A DNA stretch of 64,000 nt from Stramonita haemastoma (Eukaryota; Mollusca; Gastropoda; Neogastropoda; Muricidae). Shown piece after piece: positions 10,907 to 22,610 of this stretch (position 1 is the first letter of the stretch; each line of letters begins with the position of its first letter). Under the pieces are notes generated by a model, which searched no databases, was not told the DNA's origin, and worked only from the letters and a program-made list of their open reading frames with translations. Made by a program: the position numbers and the translations under genes. The DNA lies in NCBI GenBank assembly GCA_030674155.1, contig CM060318.1, forward strand, positions 67,713,488-67,777,487, read 5' to 3'.

Positions 10907-11265
10907 TTTTTTTCTAGAAATTTTATTTCCATTTGAGGATAATGGAATAAGCACTCTTGTGCTTTTTTCTTTTTTACATCCAGTGCCTGTGTGCACGCAA
11001 TTTTGTACATTTTGTCATCTGTTCCCACCAGTATACATAGGCGTACTCTTTAGAAAGGTGGATCAGATGTACACAAGAAGTTCTGTGTACATTTGCACTC
11101 AGGACCTCAGTCTGTAGTGTCATCTGAAGGACATTCAGGGAATGGAGTCGGTACCAGTGTTAACTTCAGAGGAAAAATCTTGAACAGGTGTCTTGGTGGT
11201 GGCTGGAACCAAGGGTGACAGATCGCACGCACTATGCCCTAACCACCAGGCTGTCCCATCCTGCC
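10907..11265 (-). mobile_element. SINE family B, near full length with tRNA-like head
   Basis: Read on the minus strand it starts with a tRNA-like head: A-box-like CCTGGTGGTTAGGGCATAG and B-box-like TTGGTTCCAGCC (about 11262-11200). The body with ATTCCCTGAATGTCC and the family B block ATTCCATTATCCTC follow, then an A-rich tail. This copy shows the polarity of the whole family. Confidence 0.85.
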
Positions 11266-12087
11266 GTATCAACCTTACCAAAGTGGTTGACCTGTTTTCA
11301 GATTTTTTTCAGAGGATAAGTGTTCAATAATTCAACTGAAACTGCTGCTGTGATTTTTGTTCTTTTTTAAGAATCAAATTGCTGAGATATGTTGTTTGCT
11401 TATTTATGAATATGACTGAGCCAGGGTTTATTTGTGATTGGTGCTTTTTATTTTTTGTGGCCTTACCAAGATGAATTTTAGTGCAGTTTGAACAAAAGAG
11501 CAGAAATATCAGTATCATTGAATATTAATCAAAAGCAAAATTGAGAATTCAAAAAGACTTTAAAATACTTAAATTCTTGAACACATTATTTTCAAGAACC
11601 AAAATAAAGACTTCAAGTTTTGGATTATTATAACCCCCACCCCCACCCCCTTTCTTTTTTCTCCCCAATCATTAGCATTATTTTATCAGCAGCAATGGTA
11701 TGTAATCACTCCATAACTACAAAAGCTCCTTAAAATTTGTCATCATTAATTTCAATATCAATACTCATGCATTGAATTGGATTGATTTTGTTTCTTTTTC
11801 AGAAATTTGGATTATAGAATAATCTGGAAAAAAAATCCATTGCGGCCATGAAGGGGTTGAAGCACAAAATTAGTGGTCACCTTTTTCTATAGACATCTTT
11901 TTTTTTTTTACAGCTCTACAAGGATTCTGAGCTTTCACCAATTTATTTTTTTGAGTGTTTTGCTTTGATATTGTTTAATCATGATTTTGGGATACCTGAG
12001 AAAGATGAGATTGCTTCCAAATTTACAGGAGTATTTTAATTTTTTTTTGTTTTTTTTGGGTGGGGGGGAGGGGACATGCATAACTTG

Positions 12088-12180
12088 GGTAGAGATCTGA
12101 GGTTCACCAGTGGTGAGATTTTGTGTATGCTATGATTTTTCCCCACCATTAAGGTGGCTGCATTCTGACTAAAGGGATAG
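12088..12180 (-). mobile_element. SINE family C fragment
   Basis: GAGATCTGAGGTTCACCAGTG ... CCCCACCATTAAGGTGGCTG; reversed 3' body of family C. Confidence 0.8.
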
Positions 12181-12292
12181 TTATATTTCAATTCTAGTTT
12201 TATCTACTTATGGACATTTGTTTTATGGCCGGCACATCACTGTAATTAACTAGAGTTCAGCTGTAAGTTGCAACTTCAGATTTCTGTTCATT

Positions 12293-12668
12293 TTACATTT
12301 TACACCACTTCAAGTCGCAGCAGATTCCTCTGCATGAAATTTGAGCTGCTGTCCCTGGGGAGAGCACGTCGCCACAAGAGCAGCGCCACCCAATTAAAAA
12401 ATTTATTTCTGTTTCCCTCTGAGTGGCTTTTTTCTTCAGAATAATGCCAGGGACAACTCTCTTGTTGCCATGGCTCAATATTTTTTGTGTAACTCACAGG
12501 TCCTCAGTTTATCATCTCACCTGAAAGACTAACACCCAGACCACCATTTATGGCTTAATGGATGAGGGAAAAGTTTTGGGCCCAAACAGGGATGGAACCA
12601 CCACACACTTCTGACCCAGACTTGTCACTTTCTAGGCAGGCGCATTACCTCTAGACCACCAATCCACA
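12293..12668 (-). mobile_element. SINE family A, minus orientation
   Basis: Reverse complement of the copy at 16108-16535: tRNA-like head at the right (box B GTGGTTCCATCC, box A-like TGGTCTAGAGGTAATGCG), body with GAGATGATAAACTGAGGACC and GAGAGCACGTCGCC-type block at the left. Confidence 0.88.
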
Positions 12669-12888
12669 GTTCATTTTGTTTGATATGATTTGACCCTCAG
12701 AATGTGTTTAAAAAGACTGAGTACATCGTCAGGAAATTGTTGATTGGTTTTGTAAGGAAATATTTATGTTTGAAATATACCCGAGTGTGGATTGAAAGGA
12801 TTTTTTTAGCATGTGTAAATATCAGCATCAATATTCACATTTTTATATTTTTGAGTAATACAAGACAAATAAAGAGAGACACAGAGAC

Positions 12889-12933
12889 AGAGTGAGAGAG
12901 AGAGAGAGAGAGTGTGTGTGTGTGTGTGTGTTT
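12889..12933. repeat. (GA)n-(GT)n microsatellite
   Basis: GA repeats directly followed by GT repeats. Confidence 0.9.
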
Positions 12934-13139
12934 GCACGCAGCAGGTATGCATTTTTCTGTGCTATACATTTTATGCTTAGATATGAAGATATGACTGATA
13001 CATTATGAGAAGCAGAGATTGGAGTTGGAGCGGGGGGGGGGAGGTGAGTGCCTGACTGCTATGTGTGTCATCATCACAGTACTCACCTGCACAAAACGTT
13101 TACTTATATTGTGTAACTGCTGTTTTATAAGTTATACAA

Positions 13140-13300
13140 ACACAAGCAACTGCCATGGCACAGCGATTTGTCTTGGGTTCCTGGCTGGAAAGTTATAAGT
13201 TTGAATCCCATAAAAATCGTATATCTTTTCAGACTACAGCCAGCTCCTACCTAGAGTGAGTTTGCTATGAGCTCTCTGGGAAGAGCAATATCACACAATC
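13140..13300 (+). mobile_element. possible tRNA-derived SINE head
   Basis: GCCATGGCACAGCGATTTGTC could be an A box and AAGTTTGAATCCC a B box, about 45 bases apart. The following sequence does not match the other four SINE families. A single copy here, so weak. Confidence 0.35.
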
Positions 13301-13984
13301 GAGCTTCATCCAATTGGCAGATGTGATTTTAAGGGTGTTGCTCAAATGATCTGACCAACACTGCAGGTGTCTGTGTCTCTCAAGCCCAGTTGTCGCTGGG
13401 ATATATTTATGATAGAAAGTACAGAGCACAACGCTGTCAAGTGGTCTCAAAGCGCATGCTCTCCCATAGCAGTATCATTGCGTCATTTCAACACCATTAA
13501 TCTTTTTTTTTTTTTAAAGTCTCTGATTCAGTGGCCCCTGTTGCTCTGGTGTCATGGTGAACTCAGTTTCAGTTTCCCATTTTTGTGACTGTTGTGCGGT
13601 GGTGTCAAAGCCTTGGGGGTCAAAAGTTCATGGGACAAGGTTGCTGGAGGGAATGTTGTGGTCACAACACCAGATAGGTGTCTTACTCAGTATGGCTTCA
13701 ATGAAGCTGCCGTTGTCATCAATAGGGGGCATAGTAGGCAGTGTCCTGCATATGTTAGCTGAGAACAGGCACCACTGAACACCACCAAAGTGATGCAGCA
13801 GAAGTGCAGGCCCCTTCTAGTTGGTGGTCATGTGGCAGCTAAACACTGATTGTCTCCTTGTGGACTTCCAGATTTGAGGATACGACATGGTGAGGAGGGG
13901 CATAGCGAAGGAGGAGAATTCGGAATGAGTGACGTGGTAACTGCAGGATGGGAATGTTGGGGTTTGTTTGGGTATTTTTTGTTG

Positions 13985-14070
13985 CTTGGCTGGAGCTCTG
14001 AGGTTCAACAATGGTGAGAGTTTTGCATATGCGACCATTCCACCCCCCTCCCTCATCAATCAGGTAAGCC
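13985..14070 (-). mobile_element. SINE family C fragment
   Basis: GGAGCTCTGAGGTTCAACAAT and GCATATGCGACCATTCCACC: reversed 3' body of family C. Confidence 0.75.
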
Positions 14071-14669
14071 TTATCTTGTGTTTATTGTACTTACTGTATT
14101 GTGATATTTGTATTGTTCTGGTTTGTATTGTAGGATGCTCTTTTCCATTCTCTTGCCAGAACAGATTTAATGCTGGAAAATCAGGTTGCTTTTCTTGGGG
14201 AGAGCGTGCTTCACTTTTTAACGGCAGGTTTTGTTGTTTTGTTTCTTATTTTCCCTCAGGCATGTGTGTATTGTTTGTCTTTGAGACTGAATTCATATGA
14301 CACAGTTTTACCTGGGAAAAATATTGCTGCCATGGGTTCTTTTATGTGCACTATGTACAAGTTGGTGCATACACTAGCAATCAGATCATGGATCAAGGTC
14401 AAGTGGAACAGGAAAGAAAAATCCTGATTTGAATCACAGGCCTGACATTAAAAAAAAAATGTTGTTGGTTGAGTGCATTAGTCTTTCAGTCAGCTTGTTT
14501 AACTGGGTGTACTATGATTACAGTAATTCCCTTGTGTTATTTTTATTTTTAGAAATGAATTTTTTTTTTTTTTGGGGGGGGGGGGGGGGGAGGTGGGGGT
14601 TTGGCAGTAAAAGTCAGGACTAGTTTTGCAGCCTTGGCCTTTTTTTTCTTCTTTCGTCCCTCTGTTAAA

Positions 14670-14755
14670 ACTTCTAGCTTTAGGCGAGATTTATGGGTAT
14701 GTGACCATTTTCCCACCATTAGGGTTGCCCCATTCCAACACTAGGGATGATGTCT
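14670..14755 (-). mobile_element. SINE family C fragment, diverged
   Basis: GTATGTGACCATTTTCCCACC, ATTAGGGTTGCCCCATTCC, ACTAGGGATGATG: reversed 3' body of family C. Confidence 0.7.
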
Positions 14756-16107
14756 ATTTGACACCAGTGTGTACTCAGTTTGTTTGTAACAGATTTGTTA
14801 AGGTTTTTGTGAATGAATTTATTTGCATAATATGGGCATTCCCTTTCTCTGTTGTTGCTTTTGTTGTTGCTGTTCAGATCTGAATCGGTCAAGGATATAT
14901 TTGCTGTCACCTTTGTAGAGAGTGTACTGAATAACCAGCATCGATATTTAAAGAACCTTCTATCACTTGTTATAATTTCATTGTCACTTGCTCTGCCTGC
15001 TGTGCTTTTCAGTGCATTTATGCTTTAAAAACTGATCTGTGTTCACTCAGAATTGCACTGTAGATATGTATGTATGCACCAAGTCTTTTGCAATTATGAT
15101 TAAAAAGAGGGTGTTTTTTAAGAGTGCTTGTATTGATATGTTTTTAATTATTTGCCCGATCTAATGGGGTGAAAGTTGCCAATAAAAGATTTGGTAATTT
15201 TATTCTTTTATGATTTGGTCATCTTTATTCTCGTAAAAGGTATGAAAATGTTTTGTGCCAACAGAAGAGTCTATTGCATGGAACTGACGGCTACTCTATT
15301 GGGAGGGGGAGGGGGTTAAAGTGCAGTACTACAACTACACCTTTTTTACCTTCCCCCCACCCCCCCTCCTTCTTTTCCCATGATCTCATCTGCTTGCACT
15401 CTTCTTTGCCTGTTACATGCTGAAGTTGGATGTGCTGGGCCTGACTTGTCAGGTGCTTAATAACATGAAAATGTATTTTCACTCATATGGCAGACATCAA
15501 TAGTTCCTGTCTGAGTGTTCAACAAAAAAGTTTGCCTGTAAGAGTGAACTACAGCTCTATTAGTATTGTATGTTTCTGTGGGTTCTTTTACACGTGTTAA
15601 TCACCTCACTTCAAAAGGAAGTTAGCATAAGGACTACTGCATAATGGCTTGTTGAATCAGGAAAGATAAAAAACCTCACTCAGGATTGGAACACAGGATA
15701 TCTTAGATTTTTGACAGATGTGATACTTTTAATGCAACATACCACACACTCAAAATATATATACTGGCATTTAGCAAATGCCTAAATACTGTGGGTAATG
15801 TTAACAAGCTTTTTGTAACATATTCAAGGCAGACATAGAGTGGGTATTAATATCAAATAAAATCTGATTTCATGTGGTACATTTATTTAATATTTTATAA
15901 GGGGGAGGGGTCCAGTCTTACCACTTGCTTTTTCAGATGTTAATTTTTTCTGTCTGTATCTCCCTTTTAGGAGAACAATTGATATATCCTTCTTTAGGAT
16001 ATCATGTATGGATATTTCAAAAGCCTTTTACCTAAAGACAGCCCGTAATAAGAAAATACAATGATTGATGATAAAGCAAGCAAAGAATCAATGCCATTAG
16101 CAGCAAT

Positions 16108-16535
16108 ACAGCAGTGGATCGGTGGTCTAGGTGGTAACGCACCTTGCCTAGAAAGCAAAAAGTCTGGGTCGGAGTGTGCGGTGGTTCGTATCCTGTTTGG
16201 GCCCAAAACTTTTTCCCCATCCATTAGACCCTGAGTGGTGGTCTGGGTGCTAGTCTTTTGGACGAGATGATAAACTGAGGTCCTGTGTGTTACACATCAC
16301 TATTTAGCGCACGTAAAAGAACCCACGGCAACAAGGGGGTTGACCCTCATAAAATTCTGTAGAAAAAAGCCACTCTGATAGGGAAGCAAATACAGTTGCA
16401 TACAGGAAAAAAGAAAAAAATGGGTAGGCGCTGCACTTGTGGCGACGCGCTCTCCCCAGGGAGAGCAGCCCGAATTTCACGCAGAGAAATCTGCTGTGCC
16501 ATAAAGTGGTACAAAATACAAAAAAACAAAAATAC
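16108..16535 (+). mobile_element. SINE family A, near full length
   Basis: tRNA-like head with A-box-like TGGTCTAGGTGGTAACGC and B-box-like GGTTCGTATCC about 45 bases apart. The body includes GAGATGATAAACTGAGGTCC, ACGTAAAAGAACCCACGGC and GCGACGCGCTCTCCCCAGG. The tail is an imperfect AAATACAAA-type A-rich repeat. A minus-strand copy is at 12293-12668. Confidence 0.9.
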
Positions 16536-16669
16536 ATAGTAGGTCTCATGATAAAAGCTATTTTAGATGCAAACATCTTGCCATTAGCAACAATGCATAA
16601 CAACAAGAATGGTAGGTCTACTGATAAAAGCTATCTTAGATCTATGCAAATTCCTCTTCTTTTTTTAAT

Positions 16670-16915
16670 TACTAGGACAAACATCCTTCGGATGAGACTT
16701 TAAACCGAGGCCCCGTGTGCGAACGCACGCAGAACATCTTGCGCACACGTTAAATCCTGTTCCGCTTTTCGTAAGAGTAGGCCATCGTGTGCCGGTGGGA
16801 ACAGATGACAATATTTACAAAACTGCATAGACACGGGGACCGGATGAAAAAAAGCACATGATTATTTATTCTGTTATCCTCGATATAAAAAAAAAGAATA
16901 AAATAAAATAAAACA
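16670..16915 (+). mobile_element. SINE family B, plus orientation, headless
   Basis: Starts CATCCTTCGGATGAGACTT, continues through CCGTGTGCGAACGCACGCAG and GTAGGCCATCGTGTGCCGG, and ends TATTCTGTTATCCTCGATA followed by an A-rich AAAATA tail. Least degraded body of this family in the window. Confidence 0.88.
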
Positions 16916-17221
16916 TGAATTTTTCACAAAATGATATTTATGATTAACAAGAGTCTACAAAAGTTGTATTTATTTCCAAAAGTCTGTACATTGGATGGAA
17001 TCCGTTTAGCAACCAATAGAACTTAGTACAGAATAAAAGCATACTGCACTTCATTTTCAGACACCATTCACATTCTTAGCAGCTAATGGGTTTGATTGTG
17101 TATTCACTCCTATCATTAGTATCAACAATTTAACAGTTGCCTAGGCTAGAACCACTGCCAACAAACATGGACTGTATCATTAATGATAACACCATTAGGA
17201 TTCATACGTTCATACATGTAC

Positions 17222-17525
17222 AGTAAAGGTAAAAGGTAAAGGCGTCCATAACCTTATGTGGTCGTAGAGGAGCGAGGCATCAGAGACCTCAGCTCTCTAG
17301 GGGCCAGCATGTTGAGGGCAGCACCATCTCCTCTCCCTTGCTGCTTTACCTTCCATGACCCTAAAGAGGGCAGGTACCCATTTACAGCTGGGTGAACTGG
17401 GAAACTTACTGAAGCCAAGGCGCGCAAATGGTCACCCATCCAATTGGTAACCACACTCGATGCTGCTTGAACCTTTGCTGGGGGAAAGCAAGTGCTTTGA
17501 CCACTGACCTATCCCGTCCGTCCCC
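17222..17525 (-). mobile_element. SINE family D, near full length
   Basis: Read on the minus strand: tRNA-like head GATAGGTCAGTGGTCAAAGC with B-box-like AAAGGTTCAAGC, body, then a 3' end made of short TTTACC repeats (AGTAAAGGTAAAAGGTAAAGG on the plus strand). Second copy at 2538-2800. Confidence 0.85.
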
Positions 17526-18034
17526 CTTTCATTCATACATGTGCATGCACCAAATTGTCACTAGATTTTTGTAAATGCCAGCTGTTTTTCCTGCAGTGCT
17601 TTAGAAAGACACTAATATCAACTGTTTGTTTGTCTTGGCATCAAAGCACAAGTTAGGAGTGAAATGTGAGATCACTTTGAATTGAGTAAGAACACATGCG
17701 CATAGCCACAACACACACACAACACACACACACACACACACACACGCACACCAACACACACACCACACACACACACACCAACACGATCTAGAGTTGCTAC
17801 AAACACTGCAGTTTACAAATAAACTAGCAATATGATTTGATAAATAAATTTAATATTAATATATATATATATATTAATATTGCTATTTTGGACTCGTAAT
17901 CTAAGGTGGTTCGATTCACTTCGGCTATGCGTTTCCTTAAAACACTTATCGTATTTTCTAAGTATAAATTGTTACTGATAATGGTTATAATCTATATCAT
18001 ATAAAAAAATAATGATACTATACAGTTTAATAAC

Positions 18035-18081
<47 letters not shown>

Positions 18082-19103
18082 ATTATATAATAATATATAA
18101 GTTCAGTTATGAAAAGGAAAAATATTCCCTGAATTCATATTTTTCATGAGTACTTTCATAGCACCTATTTTTTATTTCATACCTTATTTCTCTCATCAAC
18201 ACTAACATCACACACCACACACACACACACACACCACACAGCAAGTGCGCACGACACACACACAACACTTTTAAGTCTAAGTGTGTACACATGCATGTGC
18301 ATTTGTGTGGCATTGTGTGTGTGTGTGGTGTGTGGGAGAGAGAGAGAGGGATGAGAGAGTTTGTGTGTGAACTTTTATCATATTTATTTATGGGCTGTTG
18401 TAATGATACTGTAGCAAAATTAAAATAATGTTGACAAAGTTGTGTTTTTCCTTGAATAGATGGATAAAGTTGTGCTTGTTCCTATAGATGTAGATGGATA
18501 AAGTGTGTTAGATATGTATGTAAAAGATATATATGGCTTGATGGGGGATAAAATAAATGCATTGCGTATTCAATGTAATATCTGGAAATAAAAATTGGCT
18601 GTTGACTACAAAGTTTGTAGAATAGCTTTAACAATAAGAGAAACAATATAAAAATTTTTTTGGAAACATTGAGGCTAACTGTACTTATAACGATATTAAC
18701 ATTTGATATATCTTGTTGGCAAGTGAACATAATTTTTATCTTTTTTCTACATAAAAAGGGAGAATTATAAAGCCCATGGATAATTACCAAGCACTACATG
18801 ACATCAGAAAATTTAACATTAAAAGATCTGAAGATGCATGATTGACCTAGGCCTAACCTTTTTGTTTGTTAGGGTTTTATTTTTCATCTGCAAAAGTGAA
18901 AAGGTAATTGTTTGATGTGGCCTGCTGTTTATCTAGTCTGATCAGATACTCTTCTGGGCAAACTACACTGCCCACTGTCTTCCTCAGTGGTCACACGCTA
19001 TGCCTATGCCTATGCAGTAGGCTTATCTATAAACAGTGAACAGTAGGCCTACACTACATACATTTATTCAGATTCAGTTGAGTTGGCCTAACAAACAGGG
19101 TCA
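17526..19103. other. intergenic, AT-rich, no gene seen
   Basis: Contains CA microsatellites (about 17711-17780 and 18210-18270), a TA/TATATA palindrome (17850-17880) and a long TA tract (18035-18105). TAGGCCTA-like palindromes begin near 18845. Confidence 0.7.
18035..18105. repeat. (TA)n tract
   Basis: About 60 bases of TA with ATAATTATATAA interruptions; self-complementary. Confidence 0.95.
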
Positions 19104-19226
19104 GCTCGTTATTCCCCAGATCTTCTAATTTAAGTTATTTGAAATGGAAAACAACAAAGATAAACAAGTGTGTGTATGTATGTTACATTTACATGTAGTA
19201 TGTAACATTTATGTATGTGTGAGTGC

Positions 19227-19269
<43 letters not shown>

Positions 19270-19431
19270 TTGTGTAAGTCTAATTCAATAAAACTCACAA
19301 ACACCTGCCACGCCCCCTTATTCTTCTTGCACACAAACAGCAAATTACAAATCACTCACATTTTCACAAGCAAAATAAAGTGTATAGCCTAGTCAACATT
19401 ACCCAGTAATTTTTGTGTCATAAAGAAATAC

Positions 19432-19487
<56 letters not shown>

Positions 19488-19590
19488 TGTTACATACATG
19501 TAAATGTAACATACATACACACACACTTGCTTATCTTTGTTGTTTTCCTTTTCAAATAACTGAAATAAGAAGATCGGGGGATAACGAGAT
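19104..19590. repeat. inverted repeat, arms of about 105 bp plus GT/CA tracts
   Basis: Left arm 19104-19211 (CTCGTTATTCCCCAGATCTTC ... AACAACAAAGATAAACAAG ... TGTAACATT). Right arm 19487-19590 is its reverse complement with a few mismatches (GAAGATCGGGGGATAACGAG ...). The arms are extended inward by a GT tract (19228-19262) facing a CA tract (19433-19486). The 160-bp centre is unique. Could be a foldback element or a local inverted duplication; no terminal target duplication identified. Confidence 0.8.
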
Positions 19591-20656
19591 GCTCCCCAAA
19601 CAACATCAATTCCAGGACTGCATTGCGAGCCTGTGTACGGAAGAGTTGACCTACTTCTGCTGCCTCGGTGAATGGCATTTTGCCAAATCGATGAATGTGC
19701 GGTGTGATGTTTCAGTTCCTAAGGATCCTGCCGAACTTTTAGGATCACTAATTTAGTACTCTGTTAGGCATTATTATTATTATAACCTTTCCGCAAAGAC
19801 TGAATTAACGCAAGTTTTTTTTTAACGTAATTCTCGTACCGTCTGGTTGTCACCTCGTGAACGATGGCGGACATAATTATCTGCACTGACGGTGTGCTTG
19901 TTTCATTCCTGTCGTGAATTTTCGCCTCGAAGGTTAATACCGGTGATGTCTGTTGCCAGTGTTTCGGTTTTTAGTGTTGGTAAATTTTAAGGAAAAGTCC
20001 AAGGATTTCAGCTGAAAGCTAGGCCTAGGCTAGCGTCAAAACATCTAGGCCTAACACCTCCAGCAAATCCCCGGTGTAGGTGCAAGTTTGATCTCGATTT
20101 GCTTACTGCTAGGCTAATTTTGGTAGGATAAAAAAAGAAAAAGAAAAAAAGAGTAGGCCTAAAATAGAATTTAAGTGCAGAAGCTCCCATATTCATAAAA
20201 GGATTTTAAAAGCGTATGTGGTTAATCTCTTATCAAACTGCCGTGCCTCTATGAGGGTGATAAATCTAGTCCTAACAACAACAATATAATGAATGTAAGC
20301 ACCCTTAGGCCTATAGACCTACAACTGAATCAACCAGATAGGCCACAATAGGCTCAGCCCCACCTAGGCCTACCTGTTCAGTTTGTGACAGGCCTTTATA
20401 GTAAGACGTTCATAAAGAAGCTTCAGAATTACAAGCTGGAAAGAGGTGCAAGTATCTGTCATCATAGAGCGAAGTTTTTCATGATGATATTGCCGCCAAA
20501 CTCCTCACCATCAAAGCATATTCCCAAGTCACATTCCTTCCCCTTCCTCAGAATTCAGAAAATGATTCCTTGGCTAAGGTCTCCTTGGACAAGAGAAGGA
20601 ATTGAAACAGCAATTTTTAAAAACTCTTCCAGGGAGGCTACTTAGAAAATGCATAA

Positions 20657-20658
20657 AA

Positions 20659-20702
<44 letters not shown>

Positions 20703-20802
20703 TACAAAACTGCATGCACACGGAGACTGGATGCAAAAAAACACCCACATGAGTGCTTATTCCATTATCCTTGAAATAAAAGAATGAATGAATAAATAAA
20801 TA
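20657..20802 (+). mobile_element. (CA)n plus SINE family B 3' end
   Basis: A CA tract at 20662-20700 is followed by TTTACAAAACTGCATGCACA, TGAGTGCTTATTCCATTATCC and a GAATGAATAAATA tail, matching the family B 3' half. Confidence 0.8.
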
Positions 20803-22399
20803 CTGTAAGTATACCACTGATTTTTAATTTCTAATTCAGTGCCCACTGAACCCTTTGGCAATACAACAAAATTGCGACACTTTTGATCATGACAAAACCA
20901 GTAAATTCCCCATAGTTGATTTGTGTGATAGCCCATAAGAAGATCCAAGATCAATGCTGGCCAAGACCAAACTTAAAATCTCAGTCTGTGAGTCAACAGT
21001 GCTAGAGGCAAAGGGAAAGGTCTATAAGCTGTGTTAGAACCATGAATCAATTCAAATATCTTGTTGAGATCATAGGCTAGGCTAGTTCAGTCGGTCCAAT
21101 CTTAGTGCAGGCAATGTGCCTTTGGAAGCACCAGATGGACTGGATCAGTAAGCATTAGTTTTTAGCACATTGGGTTGGTGGATCTAGGCAACTTAGGGAC
21201 TCACTGCTCAATTAAGGCGTGGGAGGGAATATTAGCCTAATGTCAAACTAAAAATGAAACAAAAATCAGAACAAAGTATTGAATAAATTCGCATCAGTCC
21301 AGACCACAGTTAGATCTAGACTGAACTTCACTTTCAGTCAACCAATTGGCCCAGGCTAGATAGCAAATCAGATAATTATGTACTTCATCATGATTTCTGA
21401 GCAGTTTAGCAGCTGTGACCGAAAACTGAATATATGGTATTTCTTATTGATATCTTGAGTTCAAGACAACATTGTCCATCACTGACTCAGAGCTCATAAA
21501 CACACTGTCGCTGGCTTGGACTTTTAGTGGGTCCATCAGTAGTAAACACCTTCAACCATATACATAGGCTATCGCCAGAATAGAAAAATGTTGTCATCAC
21601 AGTTGTGACTAAACCATAGGCTGGGGGAGGGAACACAATCCAAATTTTGGGCTGAGGCTGGTAGGCAGTTAATGATTTGCAGTAACACTTTCAACTGTAT
21701 CAATCCATGAATCTAGAGAATGTGATGTTCAGAAAACATACAGTCTTGGGAGGGGGGGGGGGGGGGGGGGGGTTATTCAGTAAATTTTTCAATCAATTAG
21801 GTTAACTTTTCCTTCATACATTGTAGGCTGACAGTTCTGCTGATTTATAACTTGGTCTTGAAATAATGCTGACTGTATTTGTGCAAATGATTCGATTTGG
21901 ATACCTGTCCCCTGGTTTTGGAGTAGTGGTTTAATGTAAAAGGATTGACTATGCAATCATCTAGCCATTATGGAGAGCATGCTTTCAATTTACTGAGTCT
22001 CCTCTACCTTGGGCATGTTCCAGACTGGAAAGTTGGTTTAAAAGACTCTTCACAACCAAACTTACACAATTCTGTAATATGTTTTGTAAATCTACTAAGG
22101 ACACTCTGTAAAAGTGTTACATATTTTCTGAGACATGGAGACTACTTTGCATTTTCACATTCTAAGGATAATCATAATTGAATTAAGGTTATTATTCATT
22201 CCTGCTATTGTATTCGGTACTTTGCCCTTTCACGACTATTAAAAAGAAGGCTTGTACCAACTAACCCACCCAAAACTTTTTCTTTGTAGTTGCTTCCAAC
22301 TATCATTTAGCTGTCATTTGGATGCAACTTGCAAAATGAATTCACTATGCATCATCACTAGATCCATCTGCTTTAATTTGCCATTCTTTGGTTCTCTAA

Positions 22400-22610
22400 C
22401 AGTTTTATTTCTTATTGATTTTCCCTACACTGTGCTTTGGTATCATCAACAAATGTACAAATAAGAAAGGTCCTAAAACACTGCCCTGCAGAACACCTCT
22501 AGTTACCTCTGAGGTCTTTGATCTTTCAAAACCACCATCAGTACTGTGTTTTATCCTTAAGGAAACATGTTATCCAATACAGGAGGCTGCTATTGATGCT
22601 GTAACCTGTC
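22400..22610 (-). mobile_element. decayed non-LTR retrotransposon RT fragment
   Basis: On the minus strand around 22504-22470 a frame reads RGVLQGSVLGPFLF, which fits the QGSVLGPLLF motif of LINE reverse transcriptases. Directly after it, in another frame, FVDDTK (about 22453-22436) resembles the F/YADD catalytic box. The 15-30 residues normally between these motifs are missing, so this is an internally deleted, frameshifted relic. Confidence 0.6.

Larger units (their letters stand above)
9977..16107. other. POFUT2 3' flank, no gene recognised
   Basis: GT- and T-rich low-complexity sequence follows the stop (10120-10440), then microsatellites and SINEs (separate entries). Possible poly(A) signals are AATAAA at 11603-11608 and at 15181-15186, the latter with T/GT-rich sequence downstream. 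A G-run follows a T-run near 14560-14592. Open frames of 60-110 codons here show no family resemblance and overlap SINEs or low-complexity tracts. Confidence 0.6.

Noticed and set aside
16120..16200. tRNA-like sequence with A and B boxes (similar ones at 11200-11262, 17465-17520 and 57270-57360)
   Set aside because: They are heads of SINEs followed by family-specific bodies and tails; none folds convincingly as a complete tRNA gene by eye.
19490..19678. Minus-strand frame beginning MPFTEAAEVGQLFRTQARNAV
   Set aside because: It looks protein-like at its start but runs into the inverted-repeat arm and a CA tract. No donor site or family match was found, so it is not supportable as an exon.
20385..20645. 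86-codon open frame
   Set aside because: No recognisable family, no splice context and no second copy to test conservation.
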